From: Bacteroidota bacterium
Lineage (GTDB): Bacteria; Bacteroidota; Bacteroidia; Chitinophagales; BACL12
DNA: 64,000 bases
Direction of reading: 5' to 3'
Assembly: GCA_016124275.1 (NCBI GenBank)
Contig: WGOA01000006.1
Span: forward strand, 16,194-80,193
The position numbers were made by a program, and so were the translations under genes. Below, piece after piece: positions 52,823 to 61,969 of this stretch (positions within the stretch are counted from its first letter, which is position 1; every line of letters starts with the position of its first letter). The notes beneath the pieces were generated by a model. It was not told the origin of the DNA, made no database searches, and saw only the letters and a program-made list of their open reading frames with translations.

Positions 52823-54355
52823 ATGCCCCGACCGTTTTTGCATAATGTAGGTTTTCTGGTGCTGATCAACCTGTTGATCAAGCCCGTATTCATTTTTGGT
52901 ATTGATATGGCCGTGCAAAACCGGGTGGGCGCAGCGGCGTACGGCAACTACTTTGCGCTGTTCAATTTCGCGTTCCTGTTCAATGTGCTGCTGGATTTTG
53001 GCATCAACAATTTCAACCAGCGGCTGGTGGCCCGAGATCCCAAGCGGGTTGGGCTCTGGCTGCCCAATATTTTATGGGTCAAGGCCGCGCTGACGCTGGC
53101 TTATGTGGCAGCTGTTTTTGCGGTGGCCGCAGCGCTGGGTTTTGACGCGGCGCAACTGCGCCTGCTGGGTTGGATTGCGCTGGGGCGGGTGCTGGTGTCT
53201 TTCCACATGTATTTCCGCAGCAATGTGTCTGGCCTGCAGGCGTTCCGCACCGATGCGGTGCTGTCGGTCATGGACCGGCTGCTTACGATTTTGCTGGTGG
53301 GTGCGCTGTTGTACACGCCGTTGATGGGCCGGCCCTTTACCGTGCAGGATTTTGTGGTGGGAACGGCGATTGCGCTGGCAGCAACCGCGCTGGTCAGTTT
53401 TGGCGCGCTGCGCCGCCTGAGCGGGCCGCTGCGGCTGGCCGCCAACCAACGGCTGTTTCGGGTGGTGTTGAAACGCGCGTATCCCTTTGCGCTGTTAGGC
53501 GTGCTGATGACGCTCTACAACCGCGTGGACGGGGTCATGCTGGAGCGCATGCTCGGCGCGGATGGCGACCGGCAGGCCGGCATTTACGCGGCCGCGTACC
53601 GCTTGTTGGACGCGGGCACCATGTTCGCTTTTTTGCTGGCCGGAATTTTGTTGCCGCTGCTGGCGCGTATGCGCAAAAAGGGGCAGGACGTATGGCCCAT
53701 CGTGCGCACCAGCGCCCGGCTGTTGTTTGCCATTTCGGCCACGGCGGCGGGCATCGGCATCTTTTATGCACAACCGCTCATGCACACGCTCTACCGCGAT
53801 GCGGATCCCTACTGGGGCGCTACGTTTGCCCTGCTGATTGGCGGTTTTGTGTTCAACGCGCTGGTGTACGTGTACGGCTCGCTGCTCACGGCTGAGAGCA
53901 AGTTGCGCGGCCTGAATGCCATTGCGCTGGCCGGGGTGGCGCTCAACATTGGGCTGAACCTGATTCTGATTCCCCGCGATCAGGCGCGGGGGGCCGCCTT
54001 GGCAACGCTGGTCACGCAGGGGCTGGTGGCACTGGCGCACGCTGGCTACGCGGCGCGGGTTTTTACCTGGCGAAGGGCGATGCTGCGCGAAGCGGCGCGG
54101 ATGTTGGGCTTTGGTGCGGTGCTCGTGGGGGGGGGGCTGGCCATTCGGCTTGGGCTGGCGTTTCTTCCGGGCGAAGGGCCTGCGGCGGGCATGGCGGGCG
54201 CGGAACAGGCTTCCGGCTGGGCGGCCTATGGTTGGTTGGTCGGGGCGGGGGCGCTGGGCCTGATCGGTTTGGTTGCGGGGCTGGCTTTCCGGCTCTTGGA
54301 CCCGCGCGCGCTTTTGGAGGAGTACCGGCAGGGGGGTATGACCAAGGATACCTAA
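52823..54355 (+). CDS. Polysaccharide flippase (Wzx/MATE-like)
   Basis: ATG 52823 (MPRPFLHNVGFLVLINLLIKP) follows a TAnnTTTG box; the extra 38 residues of the track ORF are not membrane-like. The 510-aa protein has about 12-14 hydrophobic helices throughout, with AAAYGNYFALFNFAFLFNVLLDFGIN and YNRVDGVMLERMLG typical of oligosaccharide flippases. It should move lipid-linked repeat units across the inner membrane. First gene of a flippase-Wzz-ligase operon. Confidence 0.9.
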   Translation: MPRPFLHNVGFLVLINLLIKPVFIFGIDMAVQNRVGAAAYGNYFALFNFAFLFNVLLDFGINNFNQRLVARDPKRVGLWLPNILWVKAALTLAYVAAVFAVAAALGFDAAQLRLLGWIALGRVLVSFHMYFRSNVSGLQAFRTDAVLSVMDRLLTILLVGALLYTPLMGRPFTVQDFVVGTAIALAATALVSFGALRRLSGPLRLAANQRLFRVVLKRAYPFALLGVLMTLYNRVDGVMLERMLGADGDRQAGIYAAAYRLLDAGTMFAFLLAGILLPLLARMRKKGQDVWPIVRTSARLLFAISATAAGIGIFYAQPLMHTLYRDADPYWGATFALLIGGFVFNALVYVYGSLLTAESKLRGLNAIALAGVALNIGLNLILIPRDQARGAALATLVTQGLVALAHAGYAARVFTWRRAMLREAARMLGFGAVLVGGGLAIRLGLAFLPGEGPAAGMAGAEQASGWAAYGWLVGAGALGLIGLVAGLAFRLLDPRALLEEYRQGGMTKDT

Positions 54356-54377
54356 CTTCGGGGCTAATTTTTTGTCC

Positions 54378-55292
54378 ATGACCGATTCTCAACCGGGGCC
54401 TGAACAGGCCCGGCCCGGCAATGACCTGCTGGAACTGATTCAAATTGCCTACCGGCGCCGCCGGTTCATTCTGGGGGTTACCGGCATTGCGGCTGTGGCG
54501 AGCGTACTCATTTCGCTCTTTTTGATGCCGAATTACTACAAGTCGTCCGTGACGTTTTACCCTTCGAACCCCACCATGACAGACCGCTCGGTCATGTTCG
54601 GGGAGTCGGTGAGCGACGTGCAGATCGATTATTTTGGCGGCAACTCGGACATTGACCGCATTCTGACGCTGGCCACCACCTCCGGCACGGTGGACTACAT
54701 CATCAACAAGTACAAGCTCTTTGACCAGTACGGCTACGATACCGCTTCGCGCGACGGCCGCTACAAGACCAAAGTCAAGTTTCTGAAGAACTACAACACG
54801 CGCAAAACGGTGTTGGGTGCGGTGGAAATTTCGGTCTGGGACCGCGACAAGAACCTGGCCGCCGAAATGGCTAACCACATTGCGCTGACCGTGGACGACA
54901 AAAACCGCGAAATGCTCAACAAGGAGCGGATCAGCATCATCAATAAACTGGCCGAGCGCACCGTGCAGAAGCAGCAGTTGGTGGATTCACTGTCGGTGGC
55001 GCTGGATGGCCTCACCGACGATTCGCGCCGGGTCATGCTGTTCACAGAACTGGAATACGCCATTGAAGACCTCAACGACACGCGCCGTTTGCACGAGCAA
55101 TACTCCACGTCAGTGAACCTGGGCGTGAGCACCATCAACATTACAGAGCCGGCTTATCCGGCTATTCGCAAAGACAAACCCAAGCGCTCGCTGGTTTGCC
55201 TCGGTTATACCGTAGGGGCTTTTTTGGCCGCACTCGTGCTGGTGGTTTTGGTGGAAAAGTATCGGCAACTCAAGCCGGTTTTGCGCGACTAA
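54378..55292 (+). CDS. Wzz-like chain-length determinant / polysaccharide co-polymerase
   Basis: ATG 54378 is preferred over TTG 54372. The ~304-aa protein has TM1 (FILGVTGIAAVASVLISLFL, ~31-50), a long periplasmic helical region (DRDKNLAAEMANHIALTVDDKN ... LNDTRRLHEQYST) and TM2 (LVCLGYTVGAFLAALVLVVLV) preceded by TEPAYPAIRKDKPKR, the proline-rich motif of Wzz proteins. It controls polymer length with the O-antigen ligase/polymerase next door. It lies 22 bp after the flippase stop. Confidence 0.88.
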   Translation: MTDSQPGPEQARPGNDLLELIQIAYRRRRFILGVTGIAAVASVLISLFLMPNYYKSSVTFYPSNPTMTDRSVMFGESVSDVQIDYFGGNSDIDRILTLATTSGTVDYIINKYKLFDQYGYDTASRDGRYKTKVKFLKNYNTRKTVLGAVEISVWDRDKNLAAEMANHIALTVDDKNREMLNKERISIINKLAERTVQKQQLVDSLSVALDGLTDDSRRVMLFTELEYAIEDLNDTRRLHEQYSTSVNLGVSTINITEPAYPAIRKDKPKRSLVCLGYTVGAFLAALVLVVLVEKYRQLKPVLRD

Positions 55293-55301
55293 CGGGCTCT
55301 C

Positions 55302-56765
55302 ATGGCTGGTACTACGCTTCCTGACCGCTCTGCCAACTCATTGGCCCTGCTGCTGCAGCGCTGGGGTGAGCAACGCGTGCTGCAAGCCGGAGCGGCGGTC
55401 ATTCTGGGCAGTACGTTGGCCTCCCTGTTGCTGGTGCAACCGGCCATTATGGCCCTTCCCCTGTTGCTGATCGGGCTGGCGCTGTGGGTTTACGATTTCC
55501 GGCCCTTCGCCTATCTGTTGTGGCTGGCCACGCCGCTGTCGCTGGAAATTGCGGTGGGCGACGCGCTGAGCACCGACCTGCCTACGGAGCCGCTGATGCT
55601 GGTGCTGGCAGGCGCTTTTTTGGTCTGGATAGTGCTTCGCCGCAAGCAGGTGCCCTGGGAGCGGTTTAAGCACCCGGTCACTACGGTCCTGGGTTTGCAT
55701 CTGGGCTGGCTGCTGGTGAGCACGCTTTTTTCGGTGGATCACCTGGTTTCGGCCAAATGGATGGCCGCAAAGCTGTGGTACGTGCTCGCGTTTTTCGGCA
55801 TAACAATTATTATGGTTCGAAAAGCCCGCGATTTCCGTGGCCTGTTTTGGTGCCTCTTTGTGCCGTCGCTGTTCACGGCCATCTGGACGCTGTCGCGGCA
55901 TGCAAGCCGAAATTTCAGTTTTGCGGACGTGAATTTCAGCATGGAGCCGTTCTTCCGCAATCACGTGAATTACGCGGTTTTTCTGGCGCTGGTCACGCCC
56001 TTTGTGTGGCTGGCGGTGAGCTGGTACCCGCGCTGGAGCTGGCCGCGCATGCTGCTGTTGCTTTCGCGCTGGGTTTTTCCGCTGGCCGTGTATTTCTCGT
56101 ACACGCGCTCGGCCTGGATCAGCCTGGTGGTGGGGCTGGTGGCCTACGTTTTGCTGCGCCAGAACCGTTTGCGCGAAGGGGCCCTCGTGGGCCTGCTGGT
56201 GTTGCTGGGCACTTGCGGCTGGCTCTTGCACAATAACCGCTACCTGGATTTTGCGCCCGATTTCTCTAAAACCATCTACCACGACGATTTTGCCGACCAC
56301 ATGGCGGCCACGGCCTCGTTGGAAGACGTGTCGAGCGCCGAGCGAATTTACCGCTGGGTGGCGGGCTGGTACATGTTCCTGGACAAGCCCGTAACCGGCT
56401 TTGGACCGGGCAATTTTTACCCGCATTACCAGAACTATACGGTGTCCAGTTTCTACACTTACATCAGCCGGAACGAAGAGCGCTCTACCGTGCACAACTA
56501 TTACCTGTTGACGCTGCTGGAAACGGGCCTGATCGGCTGCGTGTTGTTTTTTGTGCTGGTGTACACGGCGCTGTTCCGGGTGCAGCGGGCGTTCAACCGG
56601 GCGGTGGATCGGGAAACCCGGGGCTTGGCGCTGGCTGTGGGTGTATCGCTGGTCACTATTTTGGTGAACCTCTTTTTCAGCGATTTGGTGGAAGCCGATA
56701 AAATCGGCACGATGTTCTTTGCGCTGCTGGCGCTGGTAGTGGTGTTGGACCGCCAGCCTACTTAA
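55302..56765 (+). CDS. O-antigen ligase/polymerase family protein
   Basis: A 487-aa polytopic protein with about 12 TM helices and a large periplasmic loop (residues ~310-395) holding ITDVSSAERIYRW-like and PVTGFGPGNFYPHY segments, the Wzy_C/WaaL signature. It joins or polymerises polysaccharide repeat units at the periplasmic face of the inner membrane. Starts 10 bp after the Wzz-like gene. Its last codons lie inside a 20-bp direct repeat shared with the end of the opposite phosphatase gene. Confidence 0.9.
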   Translation: MAGTTLPDRSANSLALLLQRWGEQRVLQAGAAVILGSTLASLLLVQPAIMALPLLLIGLALWVYDFRPFAYLLWLATPLSLEIAVGDALSTDLPTEPLMLVLAGAFLVWIVLRRKQVPWERFKHPVTTVLGLHLGWLLVSTLFSVDHLVSAKWMAAKLWYVLAFFGITIIMVRKARDFRGLFWCLFVPSLFTAIWTLSRHASRNFSFADVNFSMEPFFRNHVNYAVFLALVTPFVWLAVSWYPRWSWPRMLLLLSRWVFPLAVYFSYTRSAWISLVVGLVAYVLLRQNRLREGALVGLLVLLGTCGWLLHNNRYLDFAPDFSKTIYHDDFADHMAATASLEDVSSAERIYRWVAGWYMFLDKPVTGFGPGNFYPHYQNYTVSSFYTYISRNEERSTVHNYYLLTLLETGLIGCVLFFVLVYTALFRVQRAFNRAVDRETRGLALAVGVSLVTILVNLFFSDLVEADKIGTMFFALLALVVVLDRQPT

Positions 56766-56824
56766 TGCGCATGGGTAAGCGGGCTGATGCGCATGCCCGG
56801 CCCCCCAGCCTACTTAATGCGCAT
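56753..56824. repeat. 20-bp direct repeat at convergent gene ends
   Basis: CCAGCCTACTTAATGCGCAT occurs at 56753-56772 (ligase stop) and 56805-56824 (phosphatase stop on the other strand). Each copy encodes QPT-stop in one direction and MRIK-stop in the other. Confidence 0.85.
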
Positions 56825-58063
56825 TGTTAATATAGAAATATCATCAACATATTCCATCTCACCCTTGAACCGGTAGATTTCGTTCATGATGCCCCGCACC
56901 AATTGGTGCATGTCGGTATCGGGGTGGCGCTGAAGATAATGAATTATATGGTCAGTGGAATACGATAAGCCTTTTTCATTTTGCACGTCGGTGACGCCGT
57001 CCGTGTAGTTGATGATGACCGAGCCGGGAGGAACCTGAATGCTGCCGGTTTTAACGCTGGGCAGTTGGTCGAACATGCCCAGAATGGTGCAGCCTTCGGT
57101 GAGCAGAAGCGTTTCGCCACCGTGGTAAAGCATGGAAGGGTTGTGGCCGCAGTTGACGTACACCAGTTGCCGCGTGCTGTAATTGTAGCGGCCCAAAAAC
57201 ATGGTGATGAACTTTTCGCCGCGCGTAATGACCAAGATGTTTTCGTTCAATTGGCGCACGAAAGCCTTTAAATCCTGGCCGGAAGTCTTCATCAGTGCGC
57301 GCACATGCGCCTGGAAATTGGCCATCAGCAGCGCAGCGCCGGTGCCCTTTCCACTGATGTCTGCGATGCAAAACACCACCTCGTTGTTGCTCAGCTCAAT
57401 GAAATCGTAGTAATCGCCGCCGACGTTGCGGTGGGGTTGATAAACCGCCGCCATTTGGATGCGATCGTCATCAGGCAGGTGATCGGGAATGAGCATGCTC
57501 TGCACCTGGCTGGCCAGTTGCAACTCCTTTTTCATGCCCTCCTGCTCCAGTTGCCGCTTGAACAGCTTTTTGTTCTCGATGGCAACAACAGCGATGTTGG
57601 TAAAGGCCTGGATGAAGCGAATTTTCTCGTCCATGACCTCGTAGCTCTCCTTGTGCGGATAGCCCATCAACACATACGCCAGCGCCTGATCCTTGTGCCG
57701 CACCGGGAGCACCACGTCAAACTCCGCCAACGCCTCGGGGCGCTCCAGGCCATCCTCATCAAAACGCACCACATCCGTGTAAGGCGACAGCTCCTTTTCG
57801 ACATCAATGGCCCGCGCAGCCTCCGTGATTTTGCGCTCAAAGGCCAGGTTCCAGGTTTCGTCGTGCAGGAAAATGGCAATGTTCTTAACCCGCAAGTGCA
57901 CCAGCAACGTCAGGTCATAAATCTGCAGCAATTGCTGCTCCGACCGGTTGTCGTTGATGGCCCGCGTAATGTCCAGCAGGGCATCAATTTCCTGCTGCTT
58001 GACCCCCACTTGGGTAGTCAGCAATTCCATCAGGTTTTCGGCTCGGCCCTTAATCTGGGGCAT
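56810..58063 (-). CDS. GAF-SpoIIE (PP2C-type) phosphatase
   Basis: ATG 58063 (MPQIKGRAENLMELLTTQ) is preferred over the upstream TTG. The ~417-aa cytoplasmic protein has a GAF-like sensor (residues ~45-185), a short coiled coil (KKLFKRQLEQEGMKKELQLASQVQ), and the SpoIIE/RsbU phosphatase domain with metal motifs NVGGDYYDF, ADISGKGTGAALLM and INYTDGVTD. Such proteins dephosphorylate anti-anti-sigma factors in partner switching. No partner kinase or STAS gene lies nearby. TACCTTTC at 58120-58127 (minus) may be its -7 box. Confidence 0.92.
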   Translation of the reverse strand: MPQIKGRAENLMELLTTQVGVKQQEIDALLDITRAINDNRSEQQLLQIYDLTLLVHLRVKNIAIFLHDETWNLAFERKITEAARAIDVEKELSPYTDVVRFDEDGLERPEALAEFDVVLPVRHKDQALAYVLMGYPHKESYEVMDEKIRFIQAFTNIAVVAIENKKLFKRQLEQEGMKKELQLASQVQSMLIPDHLPDDDRIQMAAVYQPHRNVGGDYYDFIELSNNEVVFCIADISGKGTGAALLMANFQAHVRALMKTSGQDLKAFVRQLNENILVITRGEKFITMFLGRYNYSTRQLVYVNCGHNPSMLYHGGETLLLTEGCTILGMFDQLPSVKTGSIQVPPGSVIINYTDGVTDVQNEKGLSYSTDHIIHYLQRHPDTDMHQLVRGIMNEIYRFKGEMEYVDDISILTMRIK

Positions 58064-58253
58064 GGGATAAGGCTTTAAAGCAAGGACCAAGTCAACATCC
58101 GTTCGTCCCTTTTACCTCCGAAAGGTAGCTAAATCAGGGGAAGGGGTGAATACAAGGTGCGCAGGATGGAAACTTTTGCACATTTCGTTCTTCGCTGACC
58201 CTATTTCTGATAAGCAGCATACCCACCGAATAGCTTCACAAGAAACTTTTCTT

Positions 58254-59084
58254 GTGAGAACAGTACAAGTCATTAATATTGATAGTAAGAATATTAATAT
58301 AATTAAGGAAAATGAGGAAGACTATATCTGCCTCACCGACATGATTTCGGGGCCAGATGGTGCTGACTGCATACGCAACTGGATGCGCAATAGAAACACT
58401 GTAGAGTTTATCGGCTTGTGGGAAACCATACACAACCCCGATTTTAAAGGTGTCGAATTCGACACCTTTAGGCGACTTTCTGGGCTAAACAGTTTTAGCA
58501 TGACTCCGCGAAAATGGGTATCTGCTACGGGTGCAATTGGGATTCTCTCCAAAGCAGGTCGACATGGCGGAACTTATGCTCATCGAGACATAGCATTTGA
58601 GTTTGGGGGCTGGATAAGTCCAATGTTCAAATTGCTGTTAATTAAAGAGTTTCAAAGACTTAAACAGATTGAAAACAATCAACTTAATCTAGAATGGAAC
58701 GTCAAAAGAATTCTTACAAAAACAAATTATCACTTTCATACCGATGCAATAAAACAACACATTATTCCAAAAAAAGATTATCAAAGCAATACCAAGTGGC
58801 TCGTATACTCTGAAGAAGCTGACCTTCTGAACGTTGCAGTTTTTGGTTCAACGGCAAAAGATTGGCGCGATGCAAACAAAAAGCTAGCCAAGGATGGTCT
58901 TAACATACGTGACTTCGCAAGTGTCAACGAACTAGTTGTTCTCTCAAATATGGAAAATATAAACTCTGTATTTATAAGTCAAGATATTGAAAAATCAATC
59001 CGACTCAACAACCTTATCAAATTGGCTAAATACCAACTCAATGCTTTAGCCGGGAAGGATTTATTCAAATCACTAAAGAAGTAA
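58254..59084 (+). CDS. KilA-N domain protein (phage-type DNA-binding)
   Basis: The track start (GTG 58146) adds an untypical leader. GTG 58254 gives MRTVQVINIDSKNINIIKEN, aligning with the usual KilA-N start, and yields 276 aa. The KilA-N region (residues ~20-120) shows EEDYICLTDMISGPDGADCI, FIGLWE and GRHGGTYAHRDIAFEFGGWISP, the family's DNA-binding signature. The C-terminal half contains TNYHFHTDAIKQHIIP and DWRDANKKLAKDGLNIRDFA. It is strikingly AT-rich versus both neighbours, implying recent transfer, probably from phage; no other phage genes are present. Confidence 0.88.
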   Translation: MRTVQVINIDSKNINIIKENEEDYICLTDMISGPDGADCIRNWMRNRNTVEFIGLWETIHNPDFKGVEFDTFRRLSGLNSFSMTPRKWVSATGAIGILSKAGRHGGTYAHRDIAFEFGGWISPMFKLLLIKEFQRLKQIENNQLNLEWNVKRILTKTNYHFHTDAIKQHIIPKKDYQSNTKWLVYSEEADLLNVAVFGSTAKDWRDANKKLAKDGLNIRDFASVNELVVLSNMENINSVFISQDIEKSIRLNNLIKLAKYQLNALAGKDLFKSLKK

Positions 59085-59101
59085 ATCACACGCGTCCCAA
59101 C

Positions 59102-60583
59102 TTAACTCTTCAACCTTGTCTTAGCGTCCAGGGCATCGCGCAAGCCGTTGCCAATCAGGAAGAACGACAGAACCAGCAGCACAATGGCAAAACCGGGAAT
59201 GAGCGCAAGTTGTGGATCGCCATAAGCGATGTTATCCTTGTTGCGGGCAATCATCTGGCCCCAGCTCGGTTTGGGCGGCTGGGCGCCGATGCCCAGAAAA
59301 CTCAGGCCGGCTTCAATGAGAATGGCGTACGCAAAGTTGGCCGCGGTGATGACAATGATGGGGCCGCTGATGTTGGGCAGAATGTGCTTGAAGATGATGC
59401 GGGCGTGCGAAAAACCCAGGCTGCGCGCAGCTTCTACGTATTCCAACTCGCGCACGCTCAGTACCTGGCCGCGCACCATGCGCGCGATGTCCACCCACAT
59501 GGTCAGGCCCACCGCCAAAAAGATGGTCCACTCTTTCATGCCAAAGGCGAAAGCGATGGGGAAAACGAGCAGCAGCGTCGGGATGGACCAGAACACGTTG
59601 ATGAACCACAGAATCAGGTCGTCAATCCAGCCGCGGAAATAGCCCGCCACCGAGCCGAGCACCAGCCCGATAAGCAGCGCCACGGTAACCGCCAAAAAGC
59701 CCACCGATATGGAAATGCGCGTGCCGATGATGATGCGGCTCAGGTAGTCCCGGCCCTCCTGGTCGGTGCCCAGCCAAAAGCGGCGGTTGACCAGGTGCTT
59801 ACTCTCTATGGTTTGAATCAGCTCGTCGCGGCTCACGTCGCGCTCGGTCTCCTGGATGTCGCGGAACTGGTAGCGGTCGCCGCTGCGGGTCAGGGCGGGG
59901 TTGCTGTACGATCGGGTATAGGCAATGTCCACCAGGCTAAACGCCTGCCGCTGCACGGCGCGGCCCTTCCCCCGATAGGCCTGCACCACCAGCGAGTCGC
60001 CGACCACTTCGTGGCTGAGCACGGGCACTTCGCGAAAATTGGACTCGCCGCCGCTCCAGAGTTTTTGCAGCAGCGACACGTTGCTCGGCGCGCGGTTGCT
60101 GCGCACCTGCAGGAAAGTCATGCGGAAGCCCGGTTTCTCTTTTTCTACTTCCAGCACTTGCCGGTTGGCGTGGCGCGTGCCATCCGGCGCAATCCAATAG
60201 CCAAAAATGGCCACCAGAATAGCCAAAACAATGGTCAGCAGCCCAAACATGGCCGTGTCGTTGGCGATGAATTTGGCCAGCGATTTCTCCTGTTGGTCGT
60301 TTTGGAAGGGTTTGCGCTTGCGGTAGCCCGCCCACCAGCGGCGCAGCAGCAAAATGGGCGGCGCGTACACCACGGCCACCACCAGCAAGATGACGCCAAT
60401 AATGATGGCCAGGCTCTTGCCGGCGGCCAGGAAGGCGTCAAGGGTGCTTCCGCTGCTGGTCAATGCCCCAAAGAGTCCGCCCAGCAAGGTGCCGAACGCC
60501 CAAATGCCAACGATCCAGGCCAGTGCGGAGCGGAGGCGGGCCATGGGCTTTTTTTCGGGGGAAGGGGTTTGGGGGGAGGTCAC
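59102..60583 (-). CDS. Peptide/nickel ABC transporter permease (OppC/DppC-like)
   Basis: A 493-aa inner-membrane permease, longer than the ~300 aa of enterobacterial DppC. Two extra N-terminal TM helices precede the OppC_N-like segment, and a ~130-residue soluble insertion (GTRHANRQVLEVEKEKPGFR ... ) sits before the transport domain. The latter has FWLGTDQEGRDYLSRIIIGTR and the EAA loop YVEAARSLGFSHARIIFKHILPN that contacts the ATPase. OppB, binding-protein and ATPase genes are not adjacent. It imports oligopeptides or similar ligands; specificity unknown. Confidence 0.9.
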   Translation of the reverse strand: MTSPQTPSPEKKPMARLRSALAWIVGIWAFGTLLGGLFGALTSSGSTLDAFLAAGKSLAIIIGVILLVVAVVYAPPILLLRRWWAGYRKRKPFQNDQQEKSLAKFIANDTAMFGLLTIVLAILVAIFGYWIAPDGTRHANRQVLEVEKEKPGFRMTFLQVRSNRAPSNVSLLQKLWSGGESNFREVPVLSHEVVGDSLVVQAYRGKGRAVQRQAFSLVDIAYTRSYSNPALTRSGDRYQFRDIQETERDVSRDELIQTIESKHLVNRRFWLGTDQEGRDYLSRIIIGTRISISVGFLAVTVALLIGLVLGSVAGYFRGWIDDLILWFINVFWSIPTLLLVFPIAFAFGMKEWTIFLAVGLTMWVDIARMVRGQVLSVRELEYVEAARSLGFSHARIIFKHILPNISGPIIVITAANFAYAILIEAGLSFLGIGAQPPKPSWGQMIARNKDNIAYGDPQLALIPGFAIVLLVLSFFLIGNGLRDALDAKTRLKS

Positions 60584-60633
60584 AGCGGTGGTCTAATCAA
60601 GACAGAAGCCCGAAAATAAGAAAGTTCGGGCGC

Positions 60634-61869
60634 TCAGGGCTTTGGGCGGCTCTGGGCGAGTCGCCGCGCGCGGTTGAGCACTTGTGGGTCCACACGGCGG
60701 CCCTTCCACCGATAGGGGGCAAAGGTGCTCCAAGGGCCCATTAAAACAACGTATGCGATGTGTGCCAATTGAAGGGGAAGGAAGCTCCAAAGCAGGTGCG
60801 AACGGTTGAAAAAGCGCAAAACCGGCGCCTGAAACACCGTATCGGCCACGATTTTGACCAGGAACATGAGCAGGCTGATGCGGAACCAGGCGTCGTCGAG
60901 CACGCCGAGCGCCGCGAAAACAGGGATGGTCAGGTTGAACAACCACACGCCAGCGAGAATGAGCGTGATGCGGCGGTCTTCGTAGTGCGTGGATTTGCTG
61001 GCCCAGCGCAGGCGTTGCTGCCAAAGGCCGCTGATGTTGGGCTCCGTGTGCGTGCGCACGATGGCCGCTTTGTCTTTGAGGAAGCCCACCTGCCCCGGAA
61101 AACGGCGGCCGATTTTGTGCATGAGCATCAGGTCGTCGCCGGAAGGCTGGTCGTCGATGCCGCGGAAGCCGTCAACCGCCAGGAACGCCTCTTTTTCGTA
61201 GGCGAGATTAGCGCCGTTGCAGAGGTTGTAAAAACCCAGGCGAATGGACGCCGCCGCGATGCCCACCAGACTCAGAAAATCCAGCTCCTGAAACTTGCCG
61301 AGTAAACTAGGGTCCGGGTAATAGCTGACCGGGCCGGCAATGAGCTTCCAGCCCTTGGTCTCGTACGCGCCCGCGATGCGCCGCAACCAGGTTTCGCCCG
61401 GCCTTGCATCCGCATCGGTGGTGACGATCAAGGTGCCGGTAGCCTGCTCAACCGCCAATTCGATGGCCATTTTCTTGTAGGCCTTGCCTTTGGGCCGACT
61501 CTTCAGCGCCTCTTTCAAATCCAGGATTTGCAGGCTCTCCCCGCCTGCCTTGCGCGCTTCGTCGGCGGTGCCGTCGCGGCTGTGGTCGTCAATGACGATG
61601 ATTTCGTAGAGATGCGCCGGGTAATCCTGCTGCCGCAGCGCCTGCACACAGCGGCCAATTCGCCCGGCCTCATTGCGCGCCGGCACAATGACCGTAATGC
61701 GCGTGCGCGGCCGCTCGGCGGGCTGGTCGGTTTCTGGCAATCGGCTCCAGCCCCACCGATACGCCAGCATCAGCAGCGCGTAGCCCCCCGTCAATCCCGC
61801 CGCCATAAGCCCCCCGGCGTGCCAGGGCGCTTGCGTGAACCAGGAGAAGATGGAGAGGAGAAGGGGCAT
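60634..61869 (-). CDS. Membrane glycosyltransferase family 2
   Basis: ATG 61869 (MPLLLSIFSWFTQAPW) is chosen; the 50 extra residues of the track ORF overlap the upstream hydrolase gene and are Pro/Arg-rich. The 411-aa protein has an N-terminal TM, a GT-A domain (VIVPARNEAGRIGRCVQAL, IDDHSRDGT, TTDADARPGETW, SGDDLMLMHK and QRLRWASK, the last equal to Q/RxxRW) and three to four C-terminal TM helices. This is the architecture of processive or polyprenyl-linked GT2 enzymes such as cellulose-synthase-like proteins. Product unknown. Confidence 0.9.
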   Translation of the reverse strand: MPLLLSIFSWFTQAPWHAGGLMAAGLTGGYALLMLAYRWGWSRLPETDQPAERPRTRITVIVPARNEAGRIGRCVQALRQQDYPAHLYEIIVIDDHSRDGTADEARKAGGESLQILDLKEALKSRPKGKAYKKMAIELAVEQATGTLIVTTDADARPGETWLRRIAGAYETKGWKLIAGPVSYYPDPSLLGKFQELDFLSLVGIAAASIRLGFYNLCNGANLAYEKEAFLAVDGFRGIDDQPSGDDLMLMHKIGRRFPGQVGFLKDKAAIVRTHTEPNISGLWQQRLRWASKSTHYEDRRITLILAGVWLFNLTIPVFAALGVLDDAWFRISLLMFLVKIVADTVFQAPVLRFFNRSHLLWSFLPLQLAHIAYVVLMGPWSTFAPYRWKGRRVDPQVLNRARRLAQSRPKP

Positions 61870-61969
61870 GGGGGGTGTGGCGGTTGGTGGCGGGTGGGTT
61901 GGTGGCCTTGAGCCTGCTTCAGCGCGAGCCCGAAAGTTCGCTGTTTTTGGGCGAAGGGGGACGTTGCAC

